Origin: Glutinoglossum americanum
Lineage: Eukaryota > Ascomycota > Geoglossomycetes > Geoglossales > Geoglossaceae
Direction: 5' to 3'
Length of the DNA: 64,000 nucleotides
Assembly: GCA_020080175.1 (NCBI GenBank)
Contig: JAGHQL010000001.1
Coordinates: 124,001 to 188,000 of the forward strand
Shown one piece after another: positions 22,701-34,139 of this stretch. Within the stretch, counting starts at the first letter, position 1; each line of letters opens with the position of its first letter. Below the pieces are notes generated by a model. That model saw nothing but the letters and a program-made list of their open reading frames with translations, was not told the origin of the DNA and did no database searches. The position numbers and the translations under genes were made by a program.

Positions 22701-24111
22701 AATCGCAGGTGGCGGTTACCTTCCTCATCATCAACGGTTTTCCATTGTAGCCGCAGGCTATCGGCCAGGTCCTCCACAAACTTTCTGTCTCGCGCAGGGA
22801 GGACTGGAGGGAGATCCAGAGATTGCTGGCCCGTTCCCCGACTGTTGATGAAATTCTTTACCAAACGAAATAACTCCTTCTGTGCTGTAGACATCACCAG
22901 AGGTGATGTCTTTCCCTTCTTCATGACGTCAACCTTGGCCATCTGCTTCCCCTTGAACCAGTTCGCACTCGCATTCTCCAACTCGAAAAATCGGTACTCG
23001 ACGTAGGATAGCTCGTCTAAAAGAGCTTCTAACCGAACCAAATTAATGACCCCTCGTTCATTGATATACCCTTTTGTCTTAGGCAGAACAGATTTGTACA
23101 CCTTAAACATGAGGGCCAAGGCACCCTCATTAATGCGAAGGTTTGGGAGATTCGGAAGAAAGTCGTTGCCCACAAAGAACGCCATGAGAATGAAATCATC
23201 GATGATATGTTCCATGTCAAAAGGAAAGCTCAATACACCAGGTTCTTTAAGCTCCTGAAACTCCAACTCCAAATATTCGCGAACAACGCAAAGATGCATG
23301 AGGTAGAAGTTCTGATGCTCCAACTCCTTAGACTTCTTTTGGTTCTGCCGACCAAATATGACTTCTTCCCTGAGAAGACAGAAATGGGGATCGTGACTAA
23401 GTAGGCCTAGCATTATTAAGTCGGCATCTAATCCGTACAAACAGTGTCGCATATTCGATTCATAATCCGGTTGTGCCTTGGCCAAGCGTATATATTCCAT
23501 GATTTTATGTTCACCCTCTCCAGGGACTTCGTGGCCGGAGAGCACGACTTCTACCCCTTGCCAGTCCACGTCTTCAGACACCTTTTTGTTAATAAAATAC
23601 TTTAACTGTAGCGTCAACTTAGCCATGAACTCCGTGCCGGGGGTTATGCAGTTGCTATCGAACGCATCTTCCTTGGGCATCTCCGCACCAGCCTTGAGTG
23701 CCTTTTCTCTGGCAATTTCTGCATCCAAAGCCGTTCTGAATCTTCTCGCTCGCTGCTGATTCATCTTCGCCCTCGGGGCCACCCCATCGATCGCCATGAA
23801 GAACAACTTCTTTGGCTTAATCTTCCCGAAGAGATGTTCGATGTAATTGAAGATGGCTATGAACATCTTGTCCTCGGTCATTCGAAATGTGGGGGAATCA
23901 GAGTCCTTGTGGGTACAATTGTGGATGATACCATTCATATCCAACTGGTCTGGTTAGCCAAGGCCCCATGGGTTTTTGAAAACTAGTCGCGCCGGAGTTG
24001 ACGGATACTCACATATAGGCAGTCAAACTCCGGTATCCGATTCTCTGCAATAACTTGCGAGATGGAAGGATACCGCTCTGAAAGCCATCTGAAATAGAGT
24101 GGGATGCCCAT
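19714..24111 (-). CDS. XRN1: 5'-3' exoribonuclease 1 (XRN1), 3 exons
   Basis: Exons 24111-24013, 23944-22354 and 22292-19714 join in frame to 1422 residues, close to the usual length in filamentous fungi. The N-terminus MGIPLYFRWLSERYPSISQVI and the following LDMNGIIHNCTH, AIDGVAPRAKMNQQRARRFR, CLYGLDADLIMLGL and FVGNDFLPNLP motifs are the catalytic exonuclease core with its metal-binding acidic residues. The later part includes ASWSWFYGYHYSP and the XRN1-specific PAZ/Tudor, winged-helix and SH3-like region. The last ~170 residues are rich in RGRG repeats. XRN1 is the main cytoplasmic enzyme degrading decapped mRNA. The intron after residue 33 and the second near residue 564 have standard GT..AG ends. 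No defect seen. Confidence 0.96.
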
Positions 24112-24137
24112 GGATAGCGTATTTATTGGGCTGATCC

Positions 24138-24169
24138 TGTTGTTGTTGTTGTTGTTGTTGTTGTTGTGT
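24138..24169. repeat. (TTG)n microsatellite upstream of XRN1
   Basis: About ten TTG/TGT triplets just upstream of the XRN1 start codon; on the transcribed strand it reads as CAA repeats, probably in the 5' leader. The remaining stretch to 24642 shows no gene. Confidence 0.85.
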
Positions 24170-24642
24170 TGGATGATAAGTGAGGCGGAAAGGGTAGTGG
24201 GCGAAGTCTGATCAAAGTAGGTAAATCAGTGGTTGGAGAGACCCATCACCTGACATAGAATCAGCCGCAGGAAGAGAAGCGAAGTTGCACCGAGTAAGCT
24301 ATGTAGTCGTGCTATATGATTCCAAGGATTCCAGGAATTCAGGATCCAGGGTTAGCCCTACTTGAATAAGCGGTGCGGTCGGGAGTGATATTGAGTCAAT
24401 TCGGCATGCTTCCGCTTTCGGTATGGCGCTTAAGACTGGGCGTTCGCCAGGCGCCTTAACCCCTAAACTCGGTTGGAGCCGAAAACGGGCGTCCCCGTCA
24501 AGAGCCTGCCTTACCCTTAGTGGGATTAAGTGTTGATGCCTTGACTATTGAAGATACTCATTTTTGGCAATAGCTGCCCTCCATATTTACATGGAAAGAC
24601 AAACAAGAATTGAGAGTTCAAATTTGTAAACTATAAGCTACA

Positions 24643-26536
24643 CTAGGTTTTCCAACCTCTTCTAGCACCAATCTCCCTCCCTTTAACACTCCTATAATCG
24701 TCAAACCCTTGGCTATTGTTTTGCTGTTGCTGCTGCTGCTGCTGAGACATCGCCGGGGAACCTTGATATACATATCCACTGTACCCCCCTGCGCCACCTT
24801 CGAATGCCTGCTGCGCGCCCCAGGGTGGAGGCGGGGGAGGGGCATATCCTTGTTGAAGTGGATACTGGCTACCCTGTTGATAGAAGCTGATATTTGGGGG
24901 TGGTGGAGGCGGAGGTGGCCAAGGTCCAGAATGCACTATGGGGTGCTGACCATGGAATTGTTGAAGTGGAGGGTGGGGAGGCGGGATAGGCATACCTCGA
25001 GGCCCAGTCGGTGGCGCCAGCTGGGAAAAGCCTTGCTGGTACTGAACGGGATAGGGTAGCGGCGGCGGAGGCGGAGATGCTTGGCTTGACTGAAAAGATT
25101 CGGATTGCGTTGCATTAGAGTTGCTAGGGTACGATTGTTGGAAGTTTGGTCGGTCAAGTGGAGGGGAGTAAGATCGTGATCGGGAGCGAGAGTGAGAGCG
25201 GCTCCGACCGCGTTTGTACCGCCCTGAAGGCGACTTAGAACGCGGTGGGTATCCCCGTGCTTTGGGGGGTAAGCTGTTTTTGCCTTCACGAAATGACTCG
25301 GAACGCTCGTTGGATATAGAGCGTGATCGGCTGTATGGCTGCGTGCGGCCCCAGCTTCGACTCCTGCTACTCTCCGAATAGCTGTATCTCCTCCTTTTTC
25401 GTGGAGTTAAGCCTTCACTCCTGCTTTCGCTCCTCCCTCGCCTTCCCTGGCCACGAGATTTCTTTTCCTTCCTCCTATCCTTCATCTTCTCGCAAAATGC
25501 CCTAGACCATCCGTAATACCCGTCGGTTCCCGTGAGTTCCCCAGTGCCTTCCCCATGGAGGATCGGCAAACCAAGCTCGTCAACATCTCGAACAGCTCCA
25601 CCATCGAATCTGTCGTTCCCAAATATCTCTTCGACGTCCCGGAGAAATGCTTTCACCGCAATGGCCAACTTCTGGTCTGCTGGCCCCGCAACGAACTGTA
25701 GGGGCTTAACTAGGTGTGGGTTGATAGGAGCCACGGAATTGGGTATTATATGCGGCATCAAATTACCCGCTGGAAGATCGTAATACGGCGCCGAAAGGTC
25801 TCCATGCATGGCAGGCATCACGAACGGCGCATCTCTCCCAAGTGCAGTTTTGCTTGTATTAAGGATATTCCCATCATCTTGTTCACCGGTTGTAGTAGTA
25901 GAAGGCATTGACTCTGCGTTTGCGGCAATCCGGACTGCTTCACGAAGTTTATTGATATAGTCCCTCGAGTAGTAGCCGTTCGCCTCCCATAGACCCAGTA
26001 GGCTATCCACCTTTTTCTGGTGCTTGGGGCAGTTCCGGAAAGAGGCGGTAGCGCTGAATAGGTCGACCAAATAAGCCTGGAGCTTTGCAGTGAGAGAGGA
26101 GTATGCTGATGATGTTCCATCGCGAAACTTGGCATGGAAAAGTAAGTCATTCAGAAGGTAGAGAATATGCAGTCGTTTTCTCTTGGAAGAAGGTTTGGGT
26201 GTGTTTCCATGAGCGCCAACCACTTGTCCGGCAAATGAGGCTGAAAAGGCTGCCAGGTATTTCCCGAGCGAGGTTATTCTAGCTGGGGAACAAAGGACAT
26301 TCCTCAAGAGCCATTGTTTGCAGTTCTACTCTCACCCCATTTTTTAGTCATCGAGCCGACAGACCCAAGAGATGAATTTTCCAAACCTGGATGTTGACGG
26401 GCGAGCATTGCGATATTGCCTTTTCAAGTAACGAGTGGAAGTGAGTAATATCGTCCCTGGATATCGAGGCGGGATCGGGACGGAGAAGGCCAGCTGAAAA
26501 GGAAGCTTTGGCGATGGCAAACTGGTGCGATGCCAT
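24643..26536 (-). CDS. CID (RPR) domain, RS-rich CHERP-like RNA-processing protein, 2 exons
   Basis: Exons 26536-26387 and 26325-24643 give 610 residues. Residues ~20-180 form a CID/RPR domain (MASHQFAIAKASFSAGLLRP, CKQWLLRNVLCSPARI, RKRLHILYLLNDLLFHAK), the fold that binds the RNA polymerase II C-terminal domain. After it come RS-rich runs (about 310-430), long proline tracts (PPPPPLPYP, WPPPPPPPP) and a Q9 tract near residue 580. The order CID, RS, Pro-rich resembles animal CHERP, a U2 snRNP-associated splicing factor, and the fungal proteins annotated as calcium homeostasis ER protein. A nuclear RNA-processing role is inferred. The intron donor reads GTTTGG, a weak site, but the branch GACTAA and the frame support it. 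Confidence 0.82.
24715..24748. repeat. CTG/TTG triplet run encoding polyglutamine
   Basis: Mixed TTG/CTG triplets on the plus strand, read as CAG/CAA (Gln) on the minus strand within the CHERP-like gene. Confidence 0.85.
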
Positions 26537-27404
26537 TATTTCAAGCAGTTAAGAAAATATCTGTAATAGCAGGTTTTGGTTGCTGCTCTAGACGGCCGCC
26601 GTAGCCATCTCTACTAAATGCATGGTATGTAGAGTGGAATCAGAACTTTTGGGCACTGTGCACGTGATTGACATCTGAATGCCTAGCTTGAACGTTTTTC
26701 TTATCAATCTCCTTTAAGGAAGTGTTAAGTATTTTTTTATCTTACTTTTATGAAAAGAAATTAGAAGCTATTATCATGATCTTCTGATGAAGAAAAGGAT
26801 ATGTGATATATTGACGAGGGGGTCCAGACATCTGCTCCACGATGTTTGCCTGGGCCCCTGGTAGCGGATCTCCGCAGTTCTGTATCTCGGGTTTCCACGG
26901 TTCCAAGCGCCAACGATGCTCGGCTCATGGCGGCAGGCATGGAAGGAATGAATTGTGTGGGGTAGTGATGCCGGATCCCCTTGCCTCCAAAGTATCCTAA
27001 AAGGTGGGGATTGTGTCTAGATATTTACTACGGAAAATGAAAGCCTAAGAATAATAATAGGGTGACTTCTATTGTCCAACGCAATATATTGGAAAGAGAC
27101 CTCGCGGAATGAGGCTGAGGCAATTTATAAGCCTTATAGCAAGGATACGGAACTGTGCTATGGTGCACAAATAACAGTCTAAAAAGTAGCATAAACCGCG
27201 ACTACAGACTCCGAAGCGTATGGATGCCAATTACCCTAGGCAAAACACCGAAAGAAGCCTATACAGAAGTGACACAGCCCATCACCGCCCTCATCAAGTT
27301 CGCCGATCAATGTTTGCCCTGTACAAAGGAAAATCATGCGCATGTGACGATTAGAACCTGTTTCGCCGTATCTTATTCGTGATGTCTACCGATACAGGTA
27401 GACG
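26537..27404. other. Intergenic, nothing recognised
   Basis: About 870 bp between the start of the CHERP-like gene and the stop of the WD40 gene. Short open stretches only (for example 27155-27382 plus). No RNA gene or repeat seen. Confidence 0.45.
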
Positions 27405-29478
27405 CTACCGCGCGGAGCCATTCAGCGAATTTCTCCATTTGCCTTTTGCATCTGAATCCTTCGACCATCTGCGTCATAGAATTTCAGCCACTGTCGTGAG
27501 TCTCACTATCCCTCGCGGGGTGGGTCACAGGGAAATCAACTTACATCCGAACCACATGGTCATCGCCAGCAGAAGCAAACATACAGGGGTCCTTAGGGTT
27601 CCAAGCAACAGAATTGACACATCCTGAATGTCCCTCTAGGGTTTCGACGAGAGTGCCATTGTCCTTATGCCAGATATAGATGCGGGAATCTATGTGGTAG
27701 CGTTGCGTCAGTAACGCAGAGTGTACTGGACCGAGTTTATCTGATACATACCTTCACTGCCACTGATGACGAAGTTCTCGTTTGCACCCCCAAATGCACT
27801 TCGGATCACATAGTTTCCCTGTTTCTGTCCCATGAATCTCCGAACAATATCGGCTGTCTCGATATCCAATAGTTGGATTTCATTGTCAGACATGTTTACC
27901 AGCATGTATCGAGAATCTTGGCTGATACTAAGGCAGGTTAGATCGACCTTGAGCTGGACGTTGTACTCTTCTTCCCTCGACAAGTAATTGTAGACATGTA
28001 TGCTTTTTTCATTAGAAACGCATATAAGACGTTGACCATCAGGCGAGATCACACAAGCGTTGATGCGGTAGCCCTTCCATGTATACAGAAGGCTACCGCT
28101 GAGGTTCCAGGCACACATCTGCTTGTCCATAGATCCGGTTACAAAGGTCAAGCCATCTGGTGCCCAGGAGCATGAAGAAACAGGCTCGGTATGATGCTCG
28201 ATTGTAAATAGACAGTTTCCAGACTATAGAACACCTTCAGTGTCAATGCAGCACAGCCATGGAGGTCAACTTACGTGCATATCCCACAGTTTTGCTTTCT
28301 TGTCGTGTGAACAGCTTATCAATTTCGAACAATCAGGACTCCAGGCTACGTAAGCCACCCAGCCATTATGCTCGGAAAGTGTCCGGACCACCTCAAATGT
28401 TTCTGTATCATAAATTATAATTTTGTTGTCGCGACTGGCAGACGCTAATCTTGTTCCATCATGGGAGAATTGAAGGTACCAAACTTCATCCGAGTGTTTT
28501 CTGAGTTCAAGCACAGTCTTGAGCGGAAATTGGCTCCGATCACAAATATGATCCGTGTAAAGAGAGGGAGAGCTTGCGGTATTGTGATATAAACAATTGG
28601 AAATCTGGTTCTGTTTAACCTGCTGTAGCAGCACGGCTAGACGATGCTCTGGAATCATTACGGATGGCGATATTGATTTGGAGAGTTCAGACAGGACTGC
28701 GTGGCGTGATTGGCCAGCAGCGCCATCCCAATTTGCCTGAGATTTAAGATCTTCCGCAGAATGACACATCAGAAGGCTATACGTAATCAGTTTCTAGGTC
28801 CCAAGGGTACTGCGGAAACAATGTAGAAACAATATATCGGGATGCGGAATAAACTTGCCTTGAGAGAGCATGTAGTTTCGCAACATCTTGGTTTAACGGT
28901 GTCAATTCCGTTCTCAGTACTCCTAGAGCCCTCCCCAGATCCCGTTCCTCCAAAAACTCCAAGAATTTCTGCTGCCTCATCAAGAAGAGCATCTCATTCG
29001 CATTTGAACCCTCGGCAAGGACAAGACCTGACCCTATGCCCGGTTTTGAATTGTTGATATTGACCCCCCCTCTGTCGTCAGATGTCCCTCCGAATAGCAA
29101 GTCTTCTGCGTCTGCCCACTGTCCCTGTAACACGGCGCTCCGAAAAGCGGCTACCGATGAAGATTCCAACTCGTACCCGCTTTCCTGGCTTAGCGCCCCT
29201 GCTGCATTATGATACCCCAAATCACCCAGACTCTGTATCAATATCCGCGTAACCTCCTCCCGATCATGACCAAAGTAATCTGGTCGAGATGGCCGGAGGT
29301 GTGTTGATAGTGAGTGGCTGGAGTGGGATGATGAGGAGCCGTTGGTAGCTATGTGGGTTTGTGAACTGCCATTTGTAGAACCCGAGGGTGCGGCTTTATG
29401 GAGGGGGGAGAGTGAGGTACCATTCGAGAAGGGACGTGACGAGGAATTAGGGTTGGAAGGTTCGGGGTCCAGCCGCAT
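27405..29478 (-). CDS. GID7: GID7/WDR26-type LisH-CTLH-WD40 protein, 5 exons
   Basis: Exons 29478-28859, 28776-28275, 28223-27752, 27689-27545 and 27468-27405 join in frame to 600 residues from the ATG at 29478. After a Ser/Pro-rich leader come a LisH/CTLH region (REEVTRILIQSLGDLGYHNAAGALSQESG, then FRSAVLQGQWADAEDLLFGG and FLEFLEERDLGRAL). Next are WD40 repeats (ELRKHSDEVWYLQFSHDGTRLAS, GWVAYVAWSPDCSKLISCSHD, EPVSSCSWAPDGLTFVTGS, GHSGCVNSVAWNP) ending VRIWSKDSDAKG. This is the architecture of Gid7, a subunit of the GID/CTLH ubiquitin ligase that marks gluconeogenic enzymes for degradation. Intron 1 has a GC donor (AG|GCAAGT) and a CTGAT branch. The start is uncertain: the frame stays open upstream without any ATG to ~30020. 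Confidence 0.85.
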
Positions 29479-30022
29479 GCTTTTGCTAGAGAGACGTCTT
29501 CGTTTGCGGTCTGGCTGGGAGGAAGTACGTCCTTCCTGGTAAGAGCTGTACAAGCTCGCAGTTGCTTGTCCTAGAGGCTGGATATGGCCCTCACCCCGTT
29601 CGATGACCCGATTGGAACCGGGATCTGCGACTGGAGGTTCCTGAAAGATATCTGGTGATGGGTCTGGCGAAGGACTTCGGCGGCGGCGGCGGCCTGTGGT
29701 AGCTTGGAGGCCTTGGGACAGGATTCGTGCTTGTTGGGAGAGAGCTTGTGATGCTGAGATAAGCTCCTCTCCAGACGTGGTGGAGTTGATGTTGACTGTT
29801 GTTACACGCCCGAGGGACGGAGGTTGGCTATCGATGGATGGTAGGGCAGAGGTTAGTGGGGTAGATGTTAAGTGTCTGGTATTCGAAGTGACTGGGTGGT
29901 CGGAGGTGACTGGGGCTGGACGGTCTTGGGGGAGTTCGCTTGCCAGGACGAACGTTGCGGGTGTGCCGCTGTTGACTGTTCTCCAAGCACCTTGGGAACA
30001 AGCTTCGCTCTTGAGGCCTGAC
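29479..30022 (-). other. Open frame without ATG, continuous with GID7
   Basis: Translating upstream of the first GID7 ATG, the same frame stays open for about 180 codons. It reads a disordered, Ser/Thr/Pro-rich sequence including RRRRRSPSPDPSPD and DPGSNRVIERGEG. It ends at a TAG that itself forms an acceptor-like ATTAG. It may be a coding N-terminal extension whose first exon lies further up. No minus-strand ATG occurs between there and ~30700, so the initiating exon is not resolved. Confidence 0.4.
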
Positions 30023-31352
30023 TAATTTCTGTCTCGATCGGTATTCACGTTCAAGAAGCCCAAGGGTCGCGGTGTGTTGTACTAGGACAGGAGAAATTGG
30101 GCAAGAGCTGCAAAAGGCACTCCGAGTCGTCTGGCACACTGATAGCCGGCCCCTAGCTCTTGTGTTAGTGCTGACCTAGCGTCCTGAGAGTCCACTGACG
30201 TGGAGGTCAGATATGTTACCAGGGACAGAAGTAAATGGAGATTTGCAAAACGATCAACGTTCCTGTGGTCTATTCCTCCAAAGCGCAGCCACTTTTCTAG
30301 TGCGAGCTAGAGAGCTATAAAAAATTGTAGTGGCTAGCCTGTCCTCCTTTGCAGTGGGTGCAGCGTAGGTTGCGTTGTGTCTAGTTCTGGAAAACTGACT
30401 GCTGGGAGAAAGGTGTATTGTCTAAGCGGGACCCACCACAGAACTGAAAGTACACTTTCAGCTCAAGAAGCTTGCGGCGGACTCGGAAATCTTAACACAG
30501 ATGGGTCGAAAGAGCGAATGTAGTAGACACAGAAGGGAAAGACTACAGTGCGATCAGAGGTTCTGTTGTGATGTAGAATAGTTGACGTTGAGTAGAGGGA
30601 GTGGAGGTACAGTTGTTAATGTAAATGTAGCGAAGAGGGAGGGTTGGTGGCGGGCAGCGAGTGGCAACCACTTCGGAAGATAAGTTACCTCTTCTTTGAA
30701 ACACGAGCATCGACGAACGACGCGTCGTGGTCAAGAATGAGGCTGTAGGCGCCGTACTGCAGTTGTAGTTTTCACTGGCACCAAGAATCGGGCGTTATCG
30801 TCAACAGATGAGAAGTGACTAGAAGCGACTCGGAAGGTAGCGCATGTAGCAAGAGTAGCACATAAATACAGTGTGCTTGTGCTTCACCCTACCCAGGAGA
30901 GCAAAAAGCATGTGGCATGCGGGTCTTACTTCTAGCCTGCTGATAAGTTCGTTAGGATAGTGGGTCTCTTTTTAGTGGGAGAAGCTGTCATGCATCGCTT
31001 AGCCTAGGAGGCTATCATGGTCATGTAGGTTTCAATCTGTGTCGTAGTTATGCAGTTTGGACAAGTGTTTGCGCATTCATCCACGAACTTGGTTGGCTAG
31101 GCAGTTATTCAGGCCTAGAATATCGTCTAACTTAGGTGGTGCATGTTGGGCCTGAGACCCAGATTGAAATATCGTCCTTCATTGCTAGACCTTGTTGCCA
31201 AAAACAATACCGATCAACAGTCGCCCACGGCACCAGAGGGAGCTACCCGAGGAGGAACCACTACTCAAGCGGTGCTGCTTGTTGCCATCCAGGAGGGTCC
31301 TAGACCACCACCTAACCACACCCCCATTCTGCCCTCGGTCCAATCTACTGGT
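30023..31352. other. Divergent intergenic region between GID7 and VMA1
   Basis: About 1.3 kb, probably holding both promoters and leaders. Small open stretches exist (30543-30734 minus, 31143-31460 plus); the latter overlaps the VMA1 start in another frame and has no recognisable similarity. No RNA gene seen. Confidence 0.45.
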
Positions 31353-33638
31353 ATGGCCGGTGTAAGTCCTCTGCTTATATTTGTTGGTTTGTTTACCGGT
31401 TTGGTGGCGATGCTGATGCCAGAGAATCCTATAAGAAATCAAAGAAAGATATTAGAGTAACAGATGAGGATGGAGAAGATCAGTATGGTAATACATTCTC
31501 CCCTTCGGATATCTACCGCATCAACTTCTACTAACACAATGCTTCAAAGGCTCTATCTTCTCGGTGTCTGGGTATGTTATTGTGGAGTCACTACACCTTA
31601 TCTTCGGTATTAACTGATACCTTGAAGGCCCGTAGTTGTGGCGGAGAATATGATAGGATGTGCTATGTATGAATTGGTACGTTTCAGGTGGAGCACTAAC
31701 TTCTGGATTAAGTACGAAGTTCTTATTTCGTCCATATCTTAGGTTAAAGTGGGGCACGATAGCCTGGTTGGAGAGGTCATTCGAATTGAGGCAGACAAAG
31801 CAACGATTCAGGTATATGAGGAAACAGGTACGGCAGATAAATATGTTAAAATCTGTGGCCGGGATCAATTCATTTGCTCACGCCTTGAGTTTAGCCGGCG
31901 TCACTGTTGGAGACCCAGTGCTTCGAACTGGGAAGCCCCTCTCTGTCGAGCTTGGACCTGGGTTGATGGAAACCATCTATGACGGCATCCAGCGTCCACT
32001 AAAGGCTATCCAAGCTCTCTCATCCAGTATCTATATCCCTCGCGGTATCTCCGCTCCAGCACTCAACCGGGAGGTTAAGTGGGACTTCACACCCAACAAA
32101 GGCGTAAAAGTCGGAGACCACATCACCGGAGGCGACATCTTCGGAAGTGTTTTTGAAAATACCTTGCTAGATGACCACAAAATCCTTTTACCGCCGCGTG
32201 CAAGAGGTACGATTACTCATATCGCCGAGAGGGGCAGCTACACAGTCGATGAGAAGGTTCTCGAGGTAGAATTCGATGGCAAGAAACAATCATATAGCAT
32301 GATGCACACTTGGCCTGTACGTGTGCCCCGACCCGTTTCGGAGAAGATGGCCTCAGACCACCCCTTCATCGTTGGACAGAGAGTCTTGGACTCTCTTTTT
32401 CCCAGCGTCCAGGGCGGCACTGTGGCCATACCCGGAGCTTTCGGCTGTGGCAAGACTGTCATAAGTCAGAGTGTGTCCAAATTTTCGAACAGCGACATTA
32501 TTATCTACGTGGGTTGCGGTGAGCGCGGAAATGAAATGGCGGAGGTGCTGATGGACTTTCCTGAGGTAGGCTCTAAGCCCTGGTGTGTTTACTAGATACC
32601 GAGCTGACTCTGAAACGTTCTAGCTATCTATTGAAATCCGAGGGCGAAAAGAACCTATTATGAAACGAACTTCACTTGTTGCCAACACATCTAACATGCC
32701 GGTGGCTGCCCGGGAAGCTTCCATCTACACCGGCATAACCATGGCAGAGTATTTCCGAGACCAAGGCAAGAATGTTGCCATGATGGCAGACTCTACCTCT
32801 CGTTGGGCAGAGGCTCTCAGAGAAATCTCTGGTCGTTTAGGCGAAATGCCTGCAGACCAAGGTTTCCCGGCTTATCTGGGCGCAAAGCTGGCGAGCTTTT
32901 ATGAGCGAGCTGGAAAGGTGACAGCCCTGGGCAGCCCAGGCAGACTAGGCAGTGTAAGCATCGTCGGCGCTGTCAGCCCTCCTGGAGGTGATTTCTCGGA
33001 CCCGGTTACCAGTAGTACCTTGGGTATTGTACAGGTATTCTGGGGCTTGGACAAGAAACTCGCTCAACGGAAGCATTTCCCATCAATCAACACTTCAGTC
33101 AGCTACAGCAAATACACAAATACTCTAGACAAATATTATGAAAAGACTCACCCCGACTTCCCACGCCTCCGGGATCGTATCAAGCAACTCCTCTCCGATT
33201 CTGAGGACCTGGATCAAGTTGTTCAACTCGTTGGCAAGTCTGCCTTGTCAGATCCGGACAAAATCACACTAGATGTAGCCTCCTTGATCAAGGAAGATTT
33301 TCTTCAACAGAATGGTTATAGTAAATACGATCAGTTCTGCCCAGTGTGGAAGACAGAGTGGATGATGAAGGCAATGATGGGATTCCATGATGAGAGCCAG
33401 AAGGCCATTTCCCAAGGTGCCAACTGGGGTAAAGTTCGGGAGGCCACAAGTGATATCCAATCTAGGCTGAGGAGTATGAAGTTTGAGATCCCAGATGAAG
33501 GGGAAGAGGAGATCACTAGCAAGGTGAGTTTGCAAGGTGACTACCAATGGTCCATGTAATAGGGCTGACTCCTAGATCTAGTACGAGAAGCTTTACTCAG
33601 AAATGATGGACAAATTCGCCTCAGTTGTGGATGAGTAG
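31353..33638 (+). CDS. VMA1: V-type H+-ATPase catalytic subunit A, 8 exons
   Basis: Exons 31353-31359, 31425-31487, 31550-31571, 31628-31676, 31743-31827, 31895-32565, 32624-33523 and 33582-33638 give 617 residues, the length of mature yeast Vma1. Recognisable are [25 protein letters not shown], the [18 protein letters not shown] segment, the P-loop GAFGCGKT, the [18 protein letters not shown] motif and [24 protein letters not shown]. The subunit hydrolyses ATP in the V1 sector to acidify vacuoles and Golgi. The P-loop is uninterrupted, so the intein found here in some yeasts is absent. The first exon (7 nt) and third exon (22 nt) are very short. The first exon uses donor GTGTAA and acceptor CAGAG, and is the least certain part. 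Confidence 0.95.
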
Positions 33639-34139
33639 ATATCACAAGGCTCGCGTCCGTTGTGATGTAGGCTAAAAGAAGCAGTGTATGTGTAGCACAA
33701 GTGTTGTCATTTCTCTGCCGATATCAGATTCAAGTAGGCCGCAGTCCAATGCGCCCAAATGAATTACGCCAACCTGTGTAGTTGCCACGGTGCGTGTTCA
33801 TTTGTTCGTGACTCGAGGGGTTACGCGTCTCCAGCGTGAAACTTCTCTTAAGGCTAAAGTGGCTTTTTGTATAATTGCTAGCTCCACAAAAGCCTGGGTC
33901 TATTAGTTGTGAATTCTGTAGAATTAAGTATGAATAGTCAACACGAATCATGTTGCGCCGTCATGTGGCCAAGCCTATGTCGTCTGCGCACTTCCGAACC
34001 TCAAGAGCCTAATCTGTTAACTTTGAAAACCCCGTTTGCTCCATCCACAGGATCAACCCCAGCTTAATATTAAGCATTAGATCTTTCAGCAAGCGCATCT
34101 CCTACTACTGTTAAGGCTTGTCTTTATCCGTCGGTCGCG
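33639..34139. other. Intergenic between VMA1 and VPS1
   Basis: 500 bp with no gene seen; presumably the VMA1 3' end and the VPS1 promoter. Confidence 0.5.

Noticed and set aside
31143-31460. 105-codon plus-strand frame just upstream of VMA1
   Set aside because: It overlaps the VMA1 start and first intron in another frame, has no recognisable similarity, and an equally long frame exists on the opposite strand.
32440-32470. Possible intein at the VMA1 P-loop
   Set aside because: The frame runs [13 protein letters not shown] without interruption, so no intein is present.
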